Positions 8,021 through 16,288 of a stretch of DNA of 61,731 nt are shown piece by piece. The stretch lies in contig JAFGGG010000039.1 in NCBI GenBank assembly GCA_016930675.1, positions 1 through 61,731 of the forward strand, written 5' to 3'. How positions within the stretch are numbered: position 1 is the first letter of the stretch; the number at the start of each line of letters is the position of its first letter. The translations under genes and the position numbers were made by a program. The notes under the pieces are model-generated. The model did no database searches. It was not told the origin of the DNA and was given only the letters and a program-made list of their open reading frames with translations. Origin of the DNA: Spirochaetales bacterium. Its GTDB lineage: Bacteria; Spirochaetota; Spirochaetia; SZUA-6; RPPD01.

Positions 8021-11000
8021 AAATAGATCCTCATTAGCAGTATTGACTATTATTATAATCTGCTTCTTGATTGTATATAGTCTCGCCCTCATTTTTAATA
8101 CTCAATACTACCTTATTAACTCACAGATCAATGATTCATTCTTTCGGCTTCGTTACCAATTATCCGGTAAAAGACCTATCTCACCTTATCTCATCCATGT
8201 GGTGTTGAGTGATTCAAGCCGCCAGAAACTGAATTCTTCGGTCTGGGATAGAACTATTTATGCCAGGGCGTTCAATATTCTCAGTCAATGCCAGGCGGCA
8301 GCTATTGCTTCCGATATAGTTTTCCAGGATAGAAATGTAAATGAAAGCGATCAAATGCTAATAATGAGTGTCAAGCAAAGTAAAAATATCTTTCTGCCGA
8401 CGGTTGCTTTATTGGATAAATTCATGACTATGCTCCCTGATGAAAATATACATGATTACAATGGAGAGTCAATACAGCAACAGATCTGGTATCCCTCAAT
8501 AATAAAGCAAGGAGATCCACTGCGATCCTCTTTTACCTTAGGTTGTTTTAGCGAATTAACTCAGAATGCAAAAGGAATAGGGCATATTACCTGCGAACCT
8601 GATGCCGACGGAATTTACAGACGTTTTCCCCTGGTTATTAAATACAAGCAGGGATATCTGCCCTGTCTTGTTTTAAGTATGCTGTGCGAATATTTTCAGG
8701 TAACCCCTGATAATGTAGAGGTCGATTTTGGAAAACATATCCTGTTAAAGGACGCGCGACTGCAAAGCGGTATAATTAAAAATATCAGAATTCCCATAGA
8801 CAACAGCGGACAGCTTATAATCAACTGGGCCGGTCCATGGGACGACTCTTTTTTGCAATTTCCCATACATAAAATATTAGATACGGAAAATAATCCGGCG
8901 CTTAAAAACCAGCTGTTTGATCTTATCCAGGGATCTTTGATATTAATCTCCGACATCTCATCCCGCAACAAGGACTATGGGCCTGCTGTTTTGGACAGCG
9001 TCTACCCGTTAAGCGGCATACACCTGAATATTGCCAATATGATTCTAATGGAAAATTTCATGCATCAGCCCGGCTGGATTGAAACCCTCCTGCTCTCATT
9101 TTTAATTATGTGTGCTTTATTTATAATTTCATTATTAAAGCGCGGCAGATTTTTTATGTTAGGATCCTTAGCCATATTCATAATATTCTTTTGCCTTGAA
9201 ACCGTGCTTTTTCTTTTAACAGCCAGATTAACGGATTTAATCTTACCTTCTGCGATTTTTATATTTGCATCTGTGAGTTTAAGTTTTTACAGATTGTTGA
9301 GAGAGGAAAAAAGCAAAAGTCTGCTTAAAGCAAAAATAGAAGTTAATGAAAAATTAGATAGATTTAAAAGACACTTTATGCAAAACATCACTCATGAATT
9401 GCGTAATCCGCTTATGTTAATTTTAGAACCTACCCAAGCATTACTTACGCAAAAGAGAAAGAATCTAAATGAAACCGTTAAAACCAATCTATCCTCCGTA
9501 CATGAGAACGCTGATAAGCTATTAAAACTGACAACCCAGTTTCTGGATTTGGAAAAAGCGGACAAAGGTCGTTTAAAATTTATAGCTCAAAGCCTGAATC
9601 TCTCTCAGCTGATTAAGTCAATTATTAAGCTATATGATGGATTAAGTAAAAAAAAGCGGATCCATATTATTTTGAAGAATGAATCACAAAAAGATATTAT
9701 CGTATATGGTGACCCCGTAAAACTGGAACAAATTTTTAATAACCTGCTTTCAAACTCAATAAAATTTTCAAAACCGGATACAACAATTACAGTATGCATA
9801 TCAGCGCAAATTCCATTTACTCAATCAAAATATAAAGCCGATTGGCCGTATCAATCACCCGATGCGCTTGTAACAATCTCAATAAAAGATGAAGGCCAAG
9901 GTATCACGAAAAAGGATATCCCGTTCATTTTTAACCGCTTTTGGCAGACTGACGATACATCTCATACAGAACACGGCATGGGCATAGGGCTCGCTTTGGT
10001 TAAGGAGTATACACAACTTCATTACGGCAAAGTATACGTAAACAGTATTTTAGGAAAAGGAAGTGAATTTACAGTAGTCTTGCCCTTGGGTAAAAAACAT
10101 CTAAAAAAAGATGAAATCGCAATTATTTTACATAACCATTCAATCACTACAACTGCTGAAGCAGAGATAGCGCAGCCCGCCAATCAAGCCGGAAAAAAGA
10201 TTGATTATCTGAAAGGCAACCATCCCTCTAAGCCTATTCTATTAATAGATGATGATGCGGCTGTTCTAAAAAGCTATTATGATCATCTTTTAAAGAACGG
10301 TTATAATAATGTAATATTATGCAGTGATGCCAGAGAAGTATTACCACTCCTGCGTAAACAAACAGTATCATTAGTCATATTGGATCTCTCACTCCCCTAT
10401 ATAGACGGAGAAAGGTTATTAAAAGAAATTAAGGAAGAACTTCCGGAACTGCCGGTAATTATTGCTACAGGAAATGAAAGAGTGGAATCCGCGGTTAACT
10501 GTCTTAAAACAGGAGCCTTTGACTATATGGTAAAACCATTTGATCGCACACGGCTTTTATCCAACATTAAACATTGCCTTGAGTTATATGAGCTTGAAAA
10601 AGAAGTGAACTTGCTCAGCAATAAGCTGAAGGCTCCCAAATTGAAGTCTCCGCAGATCTTTGAGCAGATTATCACTCAAAATCAAAAAATGTTTTCAATC
10701 TTTATGTTAATCGAAGCAATCGCGCAAAACGAAAAACCTATTTTAATTACCGGCGAGAGCGGTGTGGGAAAAGAGTTAATTGCTTATGCGATTCATAAAG
10801 CAAGCGAACGTTCCGGTGAATTCGTGAGTATAAATATCGCGGGTCTTGATGATACTATTTTTTCCGACACTCTTTTCGGACATACCAAGGGGGCATTCAC
10901 CGGGGCCATGTCGGATCGAAAGGGCTTGATTGAACAGGCACAAGGGGGGACACTCTTTCTAGATGAAATCGGGGACTTGGAAAACGGTTCTCAGGTAAAA

Positions 11001-11615
11001 CTTTTAAGGCTGCTTCAGGAAGGAGAATATTATCCGTTAGGTTCGGATAAACCCAAACATTCGAATTCGCGAATCTTGCTTGCCACCAATGTGAATTTGA
11101 GAGACAAAATAAATGAAGGTCTATTCCGGAAAGATCTCTATCACAGGCTTACTCTATCCATCCATATCCCGCCATTACGCGAAAGATTCGATGATCTTCC
11201 TCTCTTAGTGGATTATTTTATGAAGGAAGCATCACGTTCATTTCATAAAAAAGAACCGACCGTACCGAAAGAGCTGTTAACCCTTTTAAGGACCTTTTCG
11301 TTTCCCGGTAACATCCGCGAACTGAAACATATGATTGAAAACGCTGTAAGCAGACATAAGACTAAAGTACTCTCTCTTTCATATTTTAAAGAATATATTC
11401 AGCAAAATAGCAAATTAAATGAATCGTCTGATCTGATATTTCAAGAACCCGAACGGATTATCACTTTTGAAGGTGCATTTCCCACATTAAAACAGGTAGA
11501 AGAGTCTCTTATAAGTAAAGCCATGGAAAAGGCTCAGGGAAATCAAAGGATTGCCGCTCAACTTTTAGGAATTGATCCGTCAACACTCTCAAGAAAACTA
11601 AAAAAACAGGAATAA
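7944..11615 (+). CDS. CHASE2 membrane sensor - histidine kinase - receiver - sigma-54 activator in one chain
   Basis: This 1223-residue protein holds a whole phosphorelay. Segments in order: a TM helix (about 33-55), an extracytoplasmic CHASE2 domain (about 60-375), two or three TM helices (about 380-460), HisKA with H484 in THELRNPL, HATPase_c (NLLSNSIKFS, DEGQGI, GMGIGLAL), a receiver (D769-D771, phospho-acceptor D814, Lys in MVKPF), a sigma-54 AAA+ domain (Walker A from 937, GAFTGA at 983-988) and a Fis-type HTH at the end. It should activate sigma-54 promoters while membrane-tethered. The nearest candidates are the two at 3812-4109. The GTG at 7944 has GGAG only three bases upstream; ATG 7992 is an alternative. 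It is translationally coupled to the DUF4384-like gene. Confidence 0.9.
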   Translation: MKKWSLRQTGLQPKTFMRRLLEFFIKNRSSLAVLTIIIICFLIVYSLALIFNTQYYLINSQINDSFFRLRYQLSGKRPISPYLIHVVLSDSSRQKLNSSVWDRTIYARAFNILSQCQAAAIASDIVFQDRNVNESDQMLIMSVKQSKNIFLPTVALLDKFMTMLPDENIHDYNGESIQQQIWYPSIIKQGDPLRSSFTLGCFSELTQNAKGIGHITCEPDADGIYRRFPLVIKYKQGYLPCLVLSMLCEYFQVTPDNVEVDFGKHILLKDARLQSGIIKNIRIPIDNSGQLIINWAGPWDDSFLQFPIHKILDTENNPALKNQLFDLIQGSLILISDISSRNKDYGPAVLDSVYPLSGIHLNIANMILMENFMHQPGWIETLLLSFLIMCALFIISLLKRGRFFMLGSLAIFIIFFCLETVLFLLTARLTDLILPSAIFIFASVSLSFYRLLREEKSKSLLKAKIEVNEKLDRFKRHFMQNITHELRNPLMLILEPTQALLTQKRKNLNETVKTNLSSVHENADKLLKLTTQFLDLEKADKGRLKFIAQSLNLSQLIKSIIKLYDGLSKKKRIHIILKNESQKDIIVYGDPVKLEQIFNNLLSNSIKFSKPDTTITVCISAQIPFTQSKYKADWPYQSPDALVTISIKDEGQGITKKDIPFIFNRFWQTDDTSHTEHGMGIGLALVKEYTQLHYGKVYVNSILGKGSEFTVVLPLGKKHLKKDEIAIILHNHSITTTAEAEIAQPANQAGKKIDYLKGNHPSKPILLIDDDAAVLKSYYDHLLKNGYNNVILCSDAREVLPLLRKQTVSLVILDLSLPYIDGERLLKEIKEELPELPVIIATGNERVESAVNCLKTGAFDYMVKPFDRTRLLSNIKHCLELYELEKEVNLLSNKLKAPKLKSPQIFEQIITQNQKMFSIFMLIEAIAQNEKPILITGESGVGKELIAYAIHKASERSGEFVSINIAGLDDTIFSDTLFGHTKGAFTGAMSDRKGLIEQAQGGTLFLDEIGDLENGSQVKLLRLLQEGEYYPLGSDKPKHSNSRILLATNVNLRDKINEGLFRKDLYHRLTLSIHIPPLRERFDDLPLLVDYFMKEASRSFHKKEPTVPKELLTLLRTFSFPGNIRELKHMIENAVSRHKTKVLSLSYFKEYIQQNSKLNESSDLIFQEPERIITFEGAFPTLKQVEESLISKAMEKAQGNQRIAAQLLGIDPSTLSRKLKKQE

Positions 11616-11673
11616 AAGACAGTTATTATTTTTACCGCGAGGTCATCGCGGGACACGAACCGTTGGAGTAAAA
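11615..11673 (+). pseudogene. 59-bp direct repeat, right copy: orphan 3' end of a GH1 gene
   Basis: Beginning at the last base of the CHASE2 gene's stop codon, this segment encodes KDSYYFYREVIAGHEPLE and a stop. It matches the end of the GH1 gene at 57 of 59 bases, and one of the two changes is silent. No further GH1 sequence precedes it. It is either an att-like duplication from insertion of the 9.6-kb block or the remnant of a second GH1 gene. Confidence 0.9.
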
Positions 11674-11750
11674 CAATCAACCAACCTTTCCCAGATTAGA
11701 TGAAAACGGTTACATTAGCCGTAAAACAGCGAAAATCAAAACAAGCGCCC

Positions 11751-11780
11751 TTGACCCTATATAACCCGGAGCGCTAAAAT
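11751..11780 (+). promoter_or_regulatory. Possible sigma-70-type promoter of the CIA30-like gene
   Basis: TTGACC (11751-11756), an 18-base spacer and TAAAAT (11775-11780) lie 51 bases upstream of the ATG at 11831. An AGCGC...GCGCT inverted repeat overlaps the spacer. Confidence 0.4.
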
Positions 11781-11830
11781 CAAGATTGGTAATGTTATTA
11801 CTTGATTAATACTACTTGCGGAGGATATGA

Positions 11831-12394
11831 ATGAAAAAATTAGGTATGATCATGAGTGTTTGTTTTGTATTATTCCTGACTTTTTTAATTTCAAGCGAAG
11901 AGTTTACTTCAGCCGACGTCTGGTTTACTTACAATGACAAAGGAGACGGCGGCACATCCTATATTTCAATGACAACCGGCCAGGAAACCATCGGCGGAAA
12001 ATCCTATTTTGTTGTTTCTGCTACCGGCAAGGTAACCACAAAATTTCAATACGGATTCGTGGGTTTCGGTTATAAACCGGATGGAGAAATCCTGGCACGG
12101 TTAAAAGCCGCTTCGGGAATAAAGTTCAAATGCATAGGAGACGGCAAAAGCTATCGTTTCAGAGCGGAAGCGACAAACATCAGAGATTTCGATTACCATG
12201 GAAAGGTTTTTTCAACAAAAAACGGTCAGGTTGTTGAAGTCTACATGCCATATAACAGCTTAAGACAGGAAGGCTGGGGAACCGCCCGCGGCGGATTCAG
12301 AAAAGCCAATCTCTGGCAGATCTCCTTTCAAACCGTGGGACAGCCGCACGCAAGCGTTTCATTAAAGGTTTTTGACTTTCAGATCGTTCCCTAA
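11831..12394 (+). CDS. Secreted CIA30/CBM11-like beta-sandwich protein
   Basis: The 187-residue product has a signal peptide (about 1-22) and a single domain. Motifs such as GIKFKCIGDGKSYRFRAE, VVEVYMPYNSL and LWQISFQTVG, with a final LKVFDFQI strand, match the CIA30 (complex I intermediate-associated protein 30) fold, related to family 11 carbohydrate-binding modules. In bacteria such secreted single-domain proteins commonly occur with polysaccharide-degrading enzymes. Here GH12 follows, and GH1 would precede it if the 2-11.6-kb block were removed. A role in glucan binding is likely but inferred. The ribosome site is GGAGG, seven bases from the ATG. Confidence 0.65.
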   Translation: MKKLGMIMSVCFVLFLTFLISSEEFTSADVWFTYNDKGDGGTSYISMTTGQETIGGKSYFVVSATGKVTTKFQYGFVGFGYKPDGEILARLKAASGIKFKCIGDGKSYRFRAEATNIRDFDYHGKVFSTKNGQVVEVYMPYNSLRQEGWGTARGGFRKANLWQISFQTVGQPHASVSLKVFDFQIVP

Positions 12395-12417
12395 CCTGGG
12401 TTTCGGTCTTAGAAACG

Positions 12418-12489
12418 GCTCACGGATACACACGGATCGTATTTGCATATTATCAATTTTGATCAGTGACAATCCGTGAGCTTTTTTTT
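12418..12489 (+). terminator. Terminator between CIA30-like and GH12 genes
   Basis: GCTCACGGAT (12418-12427) pairs perfectly with ATCCGTGAGC (12472-12481), followed by eight T. The 44-base loop is long but contains a short TCAATTTTGA hairpin. The neighbouring genes converge, and this terminates the plus-strand gene. Confidence 0.75.
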
Positions 12490-12497
12490 CTTTTCAA

Positions 12498-13286
12498 TTA
12501 TTTCACAGAAATCGCATACTGTTTAATCACAGTTTCTCCGGAGCCGGAAATGATCTCATTACCAAACTCAATACACGCAATATATTCCTGCGCAGAGATA
12601 TGGTTGTTTTTAACAAGATAGTTGACAAATTCATGGATTTTAGTATCGCCTTTTAGTTCAGGATTTATTTTCACAAATGCGATATAAGTCCACGCCGCAT
12701 GGCTGGCATTACCGATAAAAAACTCATACCATTCACCGGCGATCATCACATTTCCCATAAGCGAGCCCGCCGGTATCATCGCGTTCCTGTCAAGCCAGAT
12801 CATCAGCTCTCGCGAGATGTTATTACCGCCAGGTCGAGAGCTCCTGTTCAGCCAAATATCAAACGCCAGATTATATCTGCCGTCAACCGACATCTGTATT
12901 TCATAGGTAGCAATAATCTCCTTCATCTCGCTAATTCTAACAGGCAGCGTTTTGGTGGTTGATCGGGAAGACCACGGTTTCCAGCCGTAGATAATCTCCG
13001 GATATGCTCTCACCTGGTACTCATCAAGCGGCCAATCCCACTTCCAGCCAAAGGGAAACACGCTGTGCTTTTGCATTTGGAATATACATTGATCATAGTT
13101 CCTGACATTGCCTTTATTCCATGTATTATTACTTAAAATAAATTCACCCAGCGTAATTTCATTCGCATCTATGCACTTTATTACCTCGGCTTCAATATCA
13201 TCTCTAATACTATTATGAGAAACACAACTCATAAGCAGGATAATTAAAAAAAGTATGATTGTATTTACGGTAATTCTATCTAACAT
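12498..13286 (-). CDS. GH12-family endoglucanase/xyloglucanase lipoprotein
   Basis: The 262-residue protein starts with a lipoprotein signal (LLMSC) and continues with one GH12-like jelly-roll domain. Family features include YPEIIYGWKPW, the strand GRYNLAFDIWL, ELMIWLDR carrying the likely nucleophile Glu, and IEFGNEIISGSGE near the end with the likely acid/base Glu. GH12 enzymes cleave internal beta-1,4-glucan or xyloglucan bonds with retention. As a lipoprotein it would cut polymer at the cell surface, producing oligosaccharides for uptake and for the cytoplasmic GH1 enzyme. The ribosome site AAGGGGGG is strong. Assignment rests on motif pattern and order, not on an alignment. Confidence 0.75.
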   Translation of the reverse strand: MLDRITVNTIILFLIILLMSCVSHNSIRDDIEAEVIKCIDANEITLGEFILSNNTWNKGNVRNYDQCIFQMQKHSVFPFGWKWDWPLDEYQVRAYPEIIYGWKPWSSRSTTKTLPVRISEMKEIIATYEIQMSVDGRYNLAFDIWLNRSSRPGGNNISRELMIWLDRNAMIPAGSLMGNVMIAGEWYEFFIGNASHAAWTYIAFVKINPELKGDTKIHEFVNYLVKNNHISAQEYIACIEFGNEIISGSGETVIKQYAISVK

Positions 13287-13370
13287 CCTGCCCCCCTTAC
13301 CTCTTAGAATCTTATACTAGTTGAAGCAAGTAATCAAATATTTAGTTCAATGCACTTGACAATATAGACT

Positions 13371-13877
13371 TTGTATATTAAAGTTACTTTGTATTACAAA
13401 GTTATATATGAGGAGTTGTTTATAAAGAAATTTCACGGTATCTTCAGTATAATCATTTTATCAGCGGCACTAACCACGGCCGTAATTACAATTTTCAGTT
13501 ATTCATGGATATTCGCCCTCATTTATCTGGCTGTTATCATCATCTCATTTATGGGCATAAGCTTTTTCTATTGCGCGAAATGCTGCTGCCGCATAAAGAA
13601 TTGTGCTCATATGCTATTGGGAAAACTGACTTTACTTATGCCTGAACGCAAGGAAGGCCCTTATGCCTGTTTTGATATTATCGCGATCTTTCTGTGCGTC
13701 GGTCTCATGCTAGGTTTTCCCCAATACTGGCTTTTTCATACGCCGCTTCTGGGTATGATATTTTGGCTCGCGGCGGGGTTTGCCTTTCTCGAAATATTCC
13801 TTTTTGTGTGTACCGCGTGTGAAAACCACGCCTGTGTATTGAATAAAAACAAGGCATCAAGCGGCAGCACAAAATAA
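13371..13877 (+). CDS. Four-helix membrane protein with two Cys clusters
   Basis: The family is not one I can name. The product has up to 168 residues with TM helices at about 26-48, 50-66, 105-122 and 126-145. Two Cys-rich patches are conspicuous: CAKCCCRIKNCAHML after helix 2 and CTACENHACVL after helix 4. Both lie at helix ends and could bind metal or an Fe-S cluster. The start is uncertain: TTG at 13371 overlaps a TTGACA motif at 13356, and TTG at 13416 directly abuts AGGAG (13411-13415). It is transcribed divergently from the GH12 gene. Confidence 0.55.
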   Translation: MYIKVTLYYKVIYEELFIKKFHGIFSIIILSAALTTAVITIFSYSWIFALIYLAVIIISFMGISFFYCAKCCCRIKNCAHMLLGKLTLLMPERKEGPYACFDIIAIFLCVGLMLGFPQYWLFHTPLLGMIFWLAAGFAFLEIFLFVCTACENHACVLNKNKASSGSTK

Positions 13878-13915
13878 TAACCTGTATCGGCGAGATGCGT
13901 GACAATACAGCGGCT

Positions 13916-14031
13916 TTAACACAGCTTATGCGCGGAGTCATTTGATTGTGAGAGGAATTGCAATAACAGGGAGCGAACATCATCCGTTAAATCCGGATAA
14001 TGTGTAATGGACTTTTCATAAACATCCGTCC
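13916..14031 (-). pseudogene. Possible C-terminal gene fragment
   Basis: One minus-strand frame reads GTDVYEKSITHYPDLTDDV... to a stop at 13916-13918, with no start codon or ribosome site. It looks like the C-terminus of a lost gene lying just behind the phosphotransferase N-terminal fragment at 14038-14151, in a different frame. The 13878-14197 interval holds no intact gene. Confidence 0.3.
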
Positions 14032-14037
14032 CGGTTC

Positions 14038-14151
14038 TTAATCCGTTGCTTCCTTAGGCATAAAATCATAAAACAGTTTAAGCGCCCTGCCCTGTTTGGT
14101 TATAAAGGTTTCCGCCGTACGCCCGACTCCGATTCGGTTTAAATTTTCCAT
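14038..14151 (-). pseudogene. Truncated aminoglycoside-phosphotransferase-family kinase, N-terminal fragment
   Basis: A minus-strand ORF of 37 codons begins MENLNRIGVGRTAETF and continues with ALKLFYDFMPKE before a stop. The GxGRTAE...LKLF pattern is the nucleotide-binding start of APH/choline-kinase-like phosphotransferases, normally about 250 residues. Everything after the first strands is missing, so this is a decayed gene. It starts 46 bases past the end of the ABC-F gene and was probably its operon partner. Confidence 0.5.
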
Positions 14152-14197
14152 TTTTAAGGCGCCTCACTTTCAAGTAATGTTTAAGTCTGACAATATG

Positions 14198-16087
14198 TTA
14201 CTCCAGGCCCTCCCATTCCGTATACAGTTTATCGATAGTTGCGATCAATCTTTCCAGTTTGACAGAAAGCTTCCTCCCCAGCTGATGTTCGCCATGGCGG
14301 AAAGCATCCGTGATCTGTTTTTCCAGAGCCATCTTTTCTTTTTCCGCCCTGGCAATCTGATCTTCCAATTCCGCGAGCCTGTTATGCGTTTTTCGGCTGC
14401 CGGCCCCTTGCGTTACCGCATGTCTTTTACGCCGCGCGCCTCCTGCTTTCACCTTACCCCTGTCCGACTGCAGTACGCTGTAGTTTTTGAACCAGAATTC
14501 GGAAAATCCACCTCTATGACTCGTCAGCCCCATATCCTTTACCTCTACGATCCTGTCGGCAATTTTCTCCAGAAAATAACGGTCATGAGAAACAGCCAGC
14601 ACCGTGCCTTTAAAATCAGCCACCGCCTCTTCCACCACCTCTCTTGAAGGAATATCCAGGTGATTGGTAGGCTCGTCGAGTATAAGAAACGTGGGCTGCA
14701 GATAAATAAGTCTGGCCAGCTGCAGGCGGTTTATTTCACCGCCAGAGAGGGTTTTTATCTTTTTATCCATATCCTGCCATGAAAACAGGAATTTGCTTAC
14801 CAATTTAAAGACATCTTCACGCGACAGCGGGCCCAACGCCCGCATTTCCGCCTCGATCGTGTTCTGCGGTCCGAACACCTCCTGCTGCTGCGCCATATAT
14901 CCCACTTTAAGGCTGGGGCCGATCCGGATCTTCTGATTTCCCCATTCACCATAGAGGATAATATCCTTTAACAGGGTTGTTTTGCCGCAGCCGTTGGCTC
15001 CGACAAGCCCCACTTTTTCACCGCACAATATTTCCAGATGTACATCCTCGAACAGACGCAGCTCTCCTATGGAACGCGAATAATCGTTCAAACGCAGCGC
15101 AATGGCGGCTTTCGAGTTTTGCGTATTCAAATCAATCCGAATACTTTTTGAATGAGTAAGCGGATTATCAACAGCCTGCTTGCTTTCACGCTGCAGTTGT
15201 GTTTTTCTGGCTCGCAGGCGTTTACCCCAAGCAGGGTCCGCAGTACGGCCGGCAATCTCCCGAAAACGATTAACCAGTTTTTGCAGTCGAGCGAGACGGC
15301 GGGATACGGCCGCGTAATCGGCCTGCTGTGAGGTCTGCTTTTTCAGCTTTTCCATTCGGTAAGCGGAATAATTCCCTTTGAACGTATATACTTTTTGTTT
15401 TTCAATTTCCAGAATCAAACTGCATACTCGATCTAAAAGATAGCGGTTGTGCGATACGATGATTACGGTTTTTTTGGAATTTTTCAATAAATTTTCAAAC
15501 CAGGACAGTCCCTTGAAGTCCAGATGATTGTCGGGTTCGTCCAGAAGCAAAAGGTCGGGCTTCTTTATCAGCTCACAAGCCAAGGCCAGCAGCTTTTTTT
15601 CCCCGCCCGACAGTGTCTTTATCCGCTGCTTCATTTTTACAGGTATTCCCAGGGCGGCAAGCATGCCCTTTACTCTGGAAACAACGTGGTCGACCCCCTG
15701 GATATCGTAAGTATCCCTTGCCTTCTGATACGTAACGAGAGCATTTTCCATATTGTGCGGATCCGCATGGGCCAGTAATTCCTCGGCCGCACGCAAATCA
15801 GAAATTATTTTCTCATAGTCTTTCAGAATCGCTTCCTGCACGGTAAGACTCTCGGGATAGTGCATATGCTGACGCAGATATCCGATTCTGATATCCGTTG
15901 TCCCCTGAACATCCCCCGAATAATCACTGTCCTGCCCGCTTAAAATATTCAGTAAAGTGGTTTTTCCGCATCCGTTCGGACCTATGAGACCGTACTTTTC
16001 CCCCGGATTAATCTGTAAAGCCGCACGAGAAAATATGAGTTTGCTGCCCAATGATTTATCTATATTCGATAATATGATTGATTTCAT
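14198..16087 (-). CDS. ABC-F family ATPase (ribosome-associated type)
   Basis: The 629-residue protein has two ABC domains in one chain and no membrane segment, which defines ABC-F. Domain 1 has GPNGCGKTT, LSGGEKKLLALACEL and LLLLDEPDNHLD. Domain 2 has GANGCGKTT, LSGGEINRLQLARL and FLILDEPTNHLD. A basic interdomain linker (about 240-325) is rich in Arg/Lys/Gln, and a charged C-terminal coiled coil (about 560-629) resembles Uup/YheS types. ABC-F proteins bind the ribosomal E site and adjust or protect the peptidyl-transferase centre; some give antibiotic resistance. A separate promoter and a 19-codon leader ORF upstream suggest translation-sensitive induction. Confidence 0.92.
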   Translation of the reverse strand: MKSIILSNIDKSLGSKLIFSRAALQINPGEKYGLIGPNGCGKTTLLNILSGQDSDYSGDVQGTTDIRIGYLRQHMHYPESLTVQEAILKDYEKIISDLRAAEELLAHADPHNMENALVTYQKARDTYDIQGVDHVVSRVKGMLAALGIPVKMKQRIKTLSGGEKKLLALACELIKKPDLLLLDEPDNHLDFKGLSWFENLLKNSKKTVIIVSHNRYLLDRVCSLILEIEKQKVYTFKGNYSAYRMEKLKKQTSQQADYAAVSRRLARLQKLVNRFREIAGRTADPAWGKRLRARKTQLQRESKQAVDNPLTHSKSIRIDLNTQNSKAAIALRLNDYSRSIGELRLFEDVHLEILCGEKVGLVGANGCGKTTLLKDIILYGEWGNQKIRIGPSLKVGYMAQQQEVFGPQNTIEAEMRALGPLSREDVFKLVSKFLFSWQDMDKKIKTLSGGEINRLQLARLIYLQPTFLILDEPTNHLDIPSREVVEEAVADFKGTVLAVSHDRYFLEKIADRIVEVKDMGLTSHRGGFSEFWFKNYSVLQSDRGKVKAGGARRKRHAVTQGAGSRKTHNRLAELEDQIARAEKEKMALEKQITDAFRHGEHQLGRKLSVKLERLIATIDKLYTEWEGLE

Positions 16088-16097
16088 ACTTTGCGTT

Positions 16098-16214
16098 TAC
16101 CTCCTTATAAAATGTCGCATTGATTACAGCTACAGAAGGTTTTCAGAGGTACCGCAAAAGTCAGGTATTATATAAAAAAACTAAACCCGTTTCCCTGCGA
16201 TTACGTCTGAAAAC
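16098..16214 (-). promoter_or_regulatory. Candidate attenuator between leader ORF and ABC-F gene
   Basis: On the minus strand, TCTGAAAAC (16147-16139) is fully complementary to GTTTTCAGA (16214-16206), which lies inside the last codons of the leader ORF. The overlapping TACCTC (16151-16146) is complementary to GAGGTA (16103-16098) in the ABC-F Shine-Dalgarno region. The two pairings compete for the same bases, as in leader-controlled resistance genes. Which state permits expression cannot be decided by eye. Confidence 0.5.
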
Positions 16215-16260
16215 GAAAAAGACATCTTCCGCTTGTTCTGTGAAATAAAGTATATGACAT
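16201..16260 (-). CDS. 19-residue leader peptide upstream of ABC-F
   Basis: The ORF encodes MSYTLFHRTSGRCLFRFQT and a stop. AAAGGAG lies seven bases before the ATG, and a good sigma-70 promoter lies just upstream (16289-16317). It ends 114 bases before the ABC-F start. Leader peptides of this kind control several ABC-F and methyltransferase resistance genes through ribosome stalling. The family link is inferred from layout; the peptide has no known stalling motif. Confidence 0.5.
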   Translation of the reverse strand: MSYTLFHRTSGRCLFRFQT

Positions 16261-16288
16261 AATCGCACTCCTTTTATGATTTTGCTCT

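Noticed and set aside
2010..11615. The peptidase block as a prophage or classical ICE
   Set aside because: There is no integrase, transposase, phage structural or conjugation gene inside. Only the direct repeats support an insertion.
14096..14647. 183-residue plus-strand ORF over the end of the ABC-F gene
   Set aside because: It is the complement of the ABC-F coding sequence, and the composition follows the real frame on the other strand.
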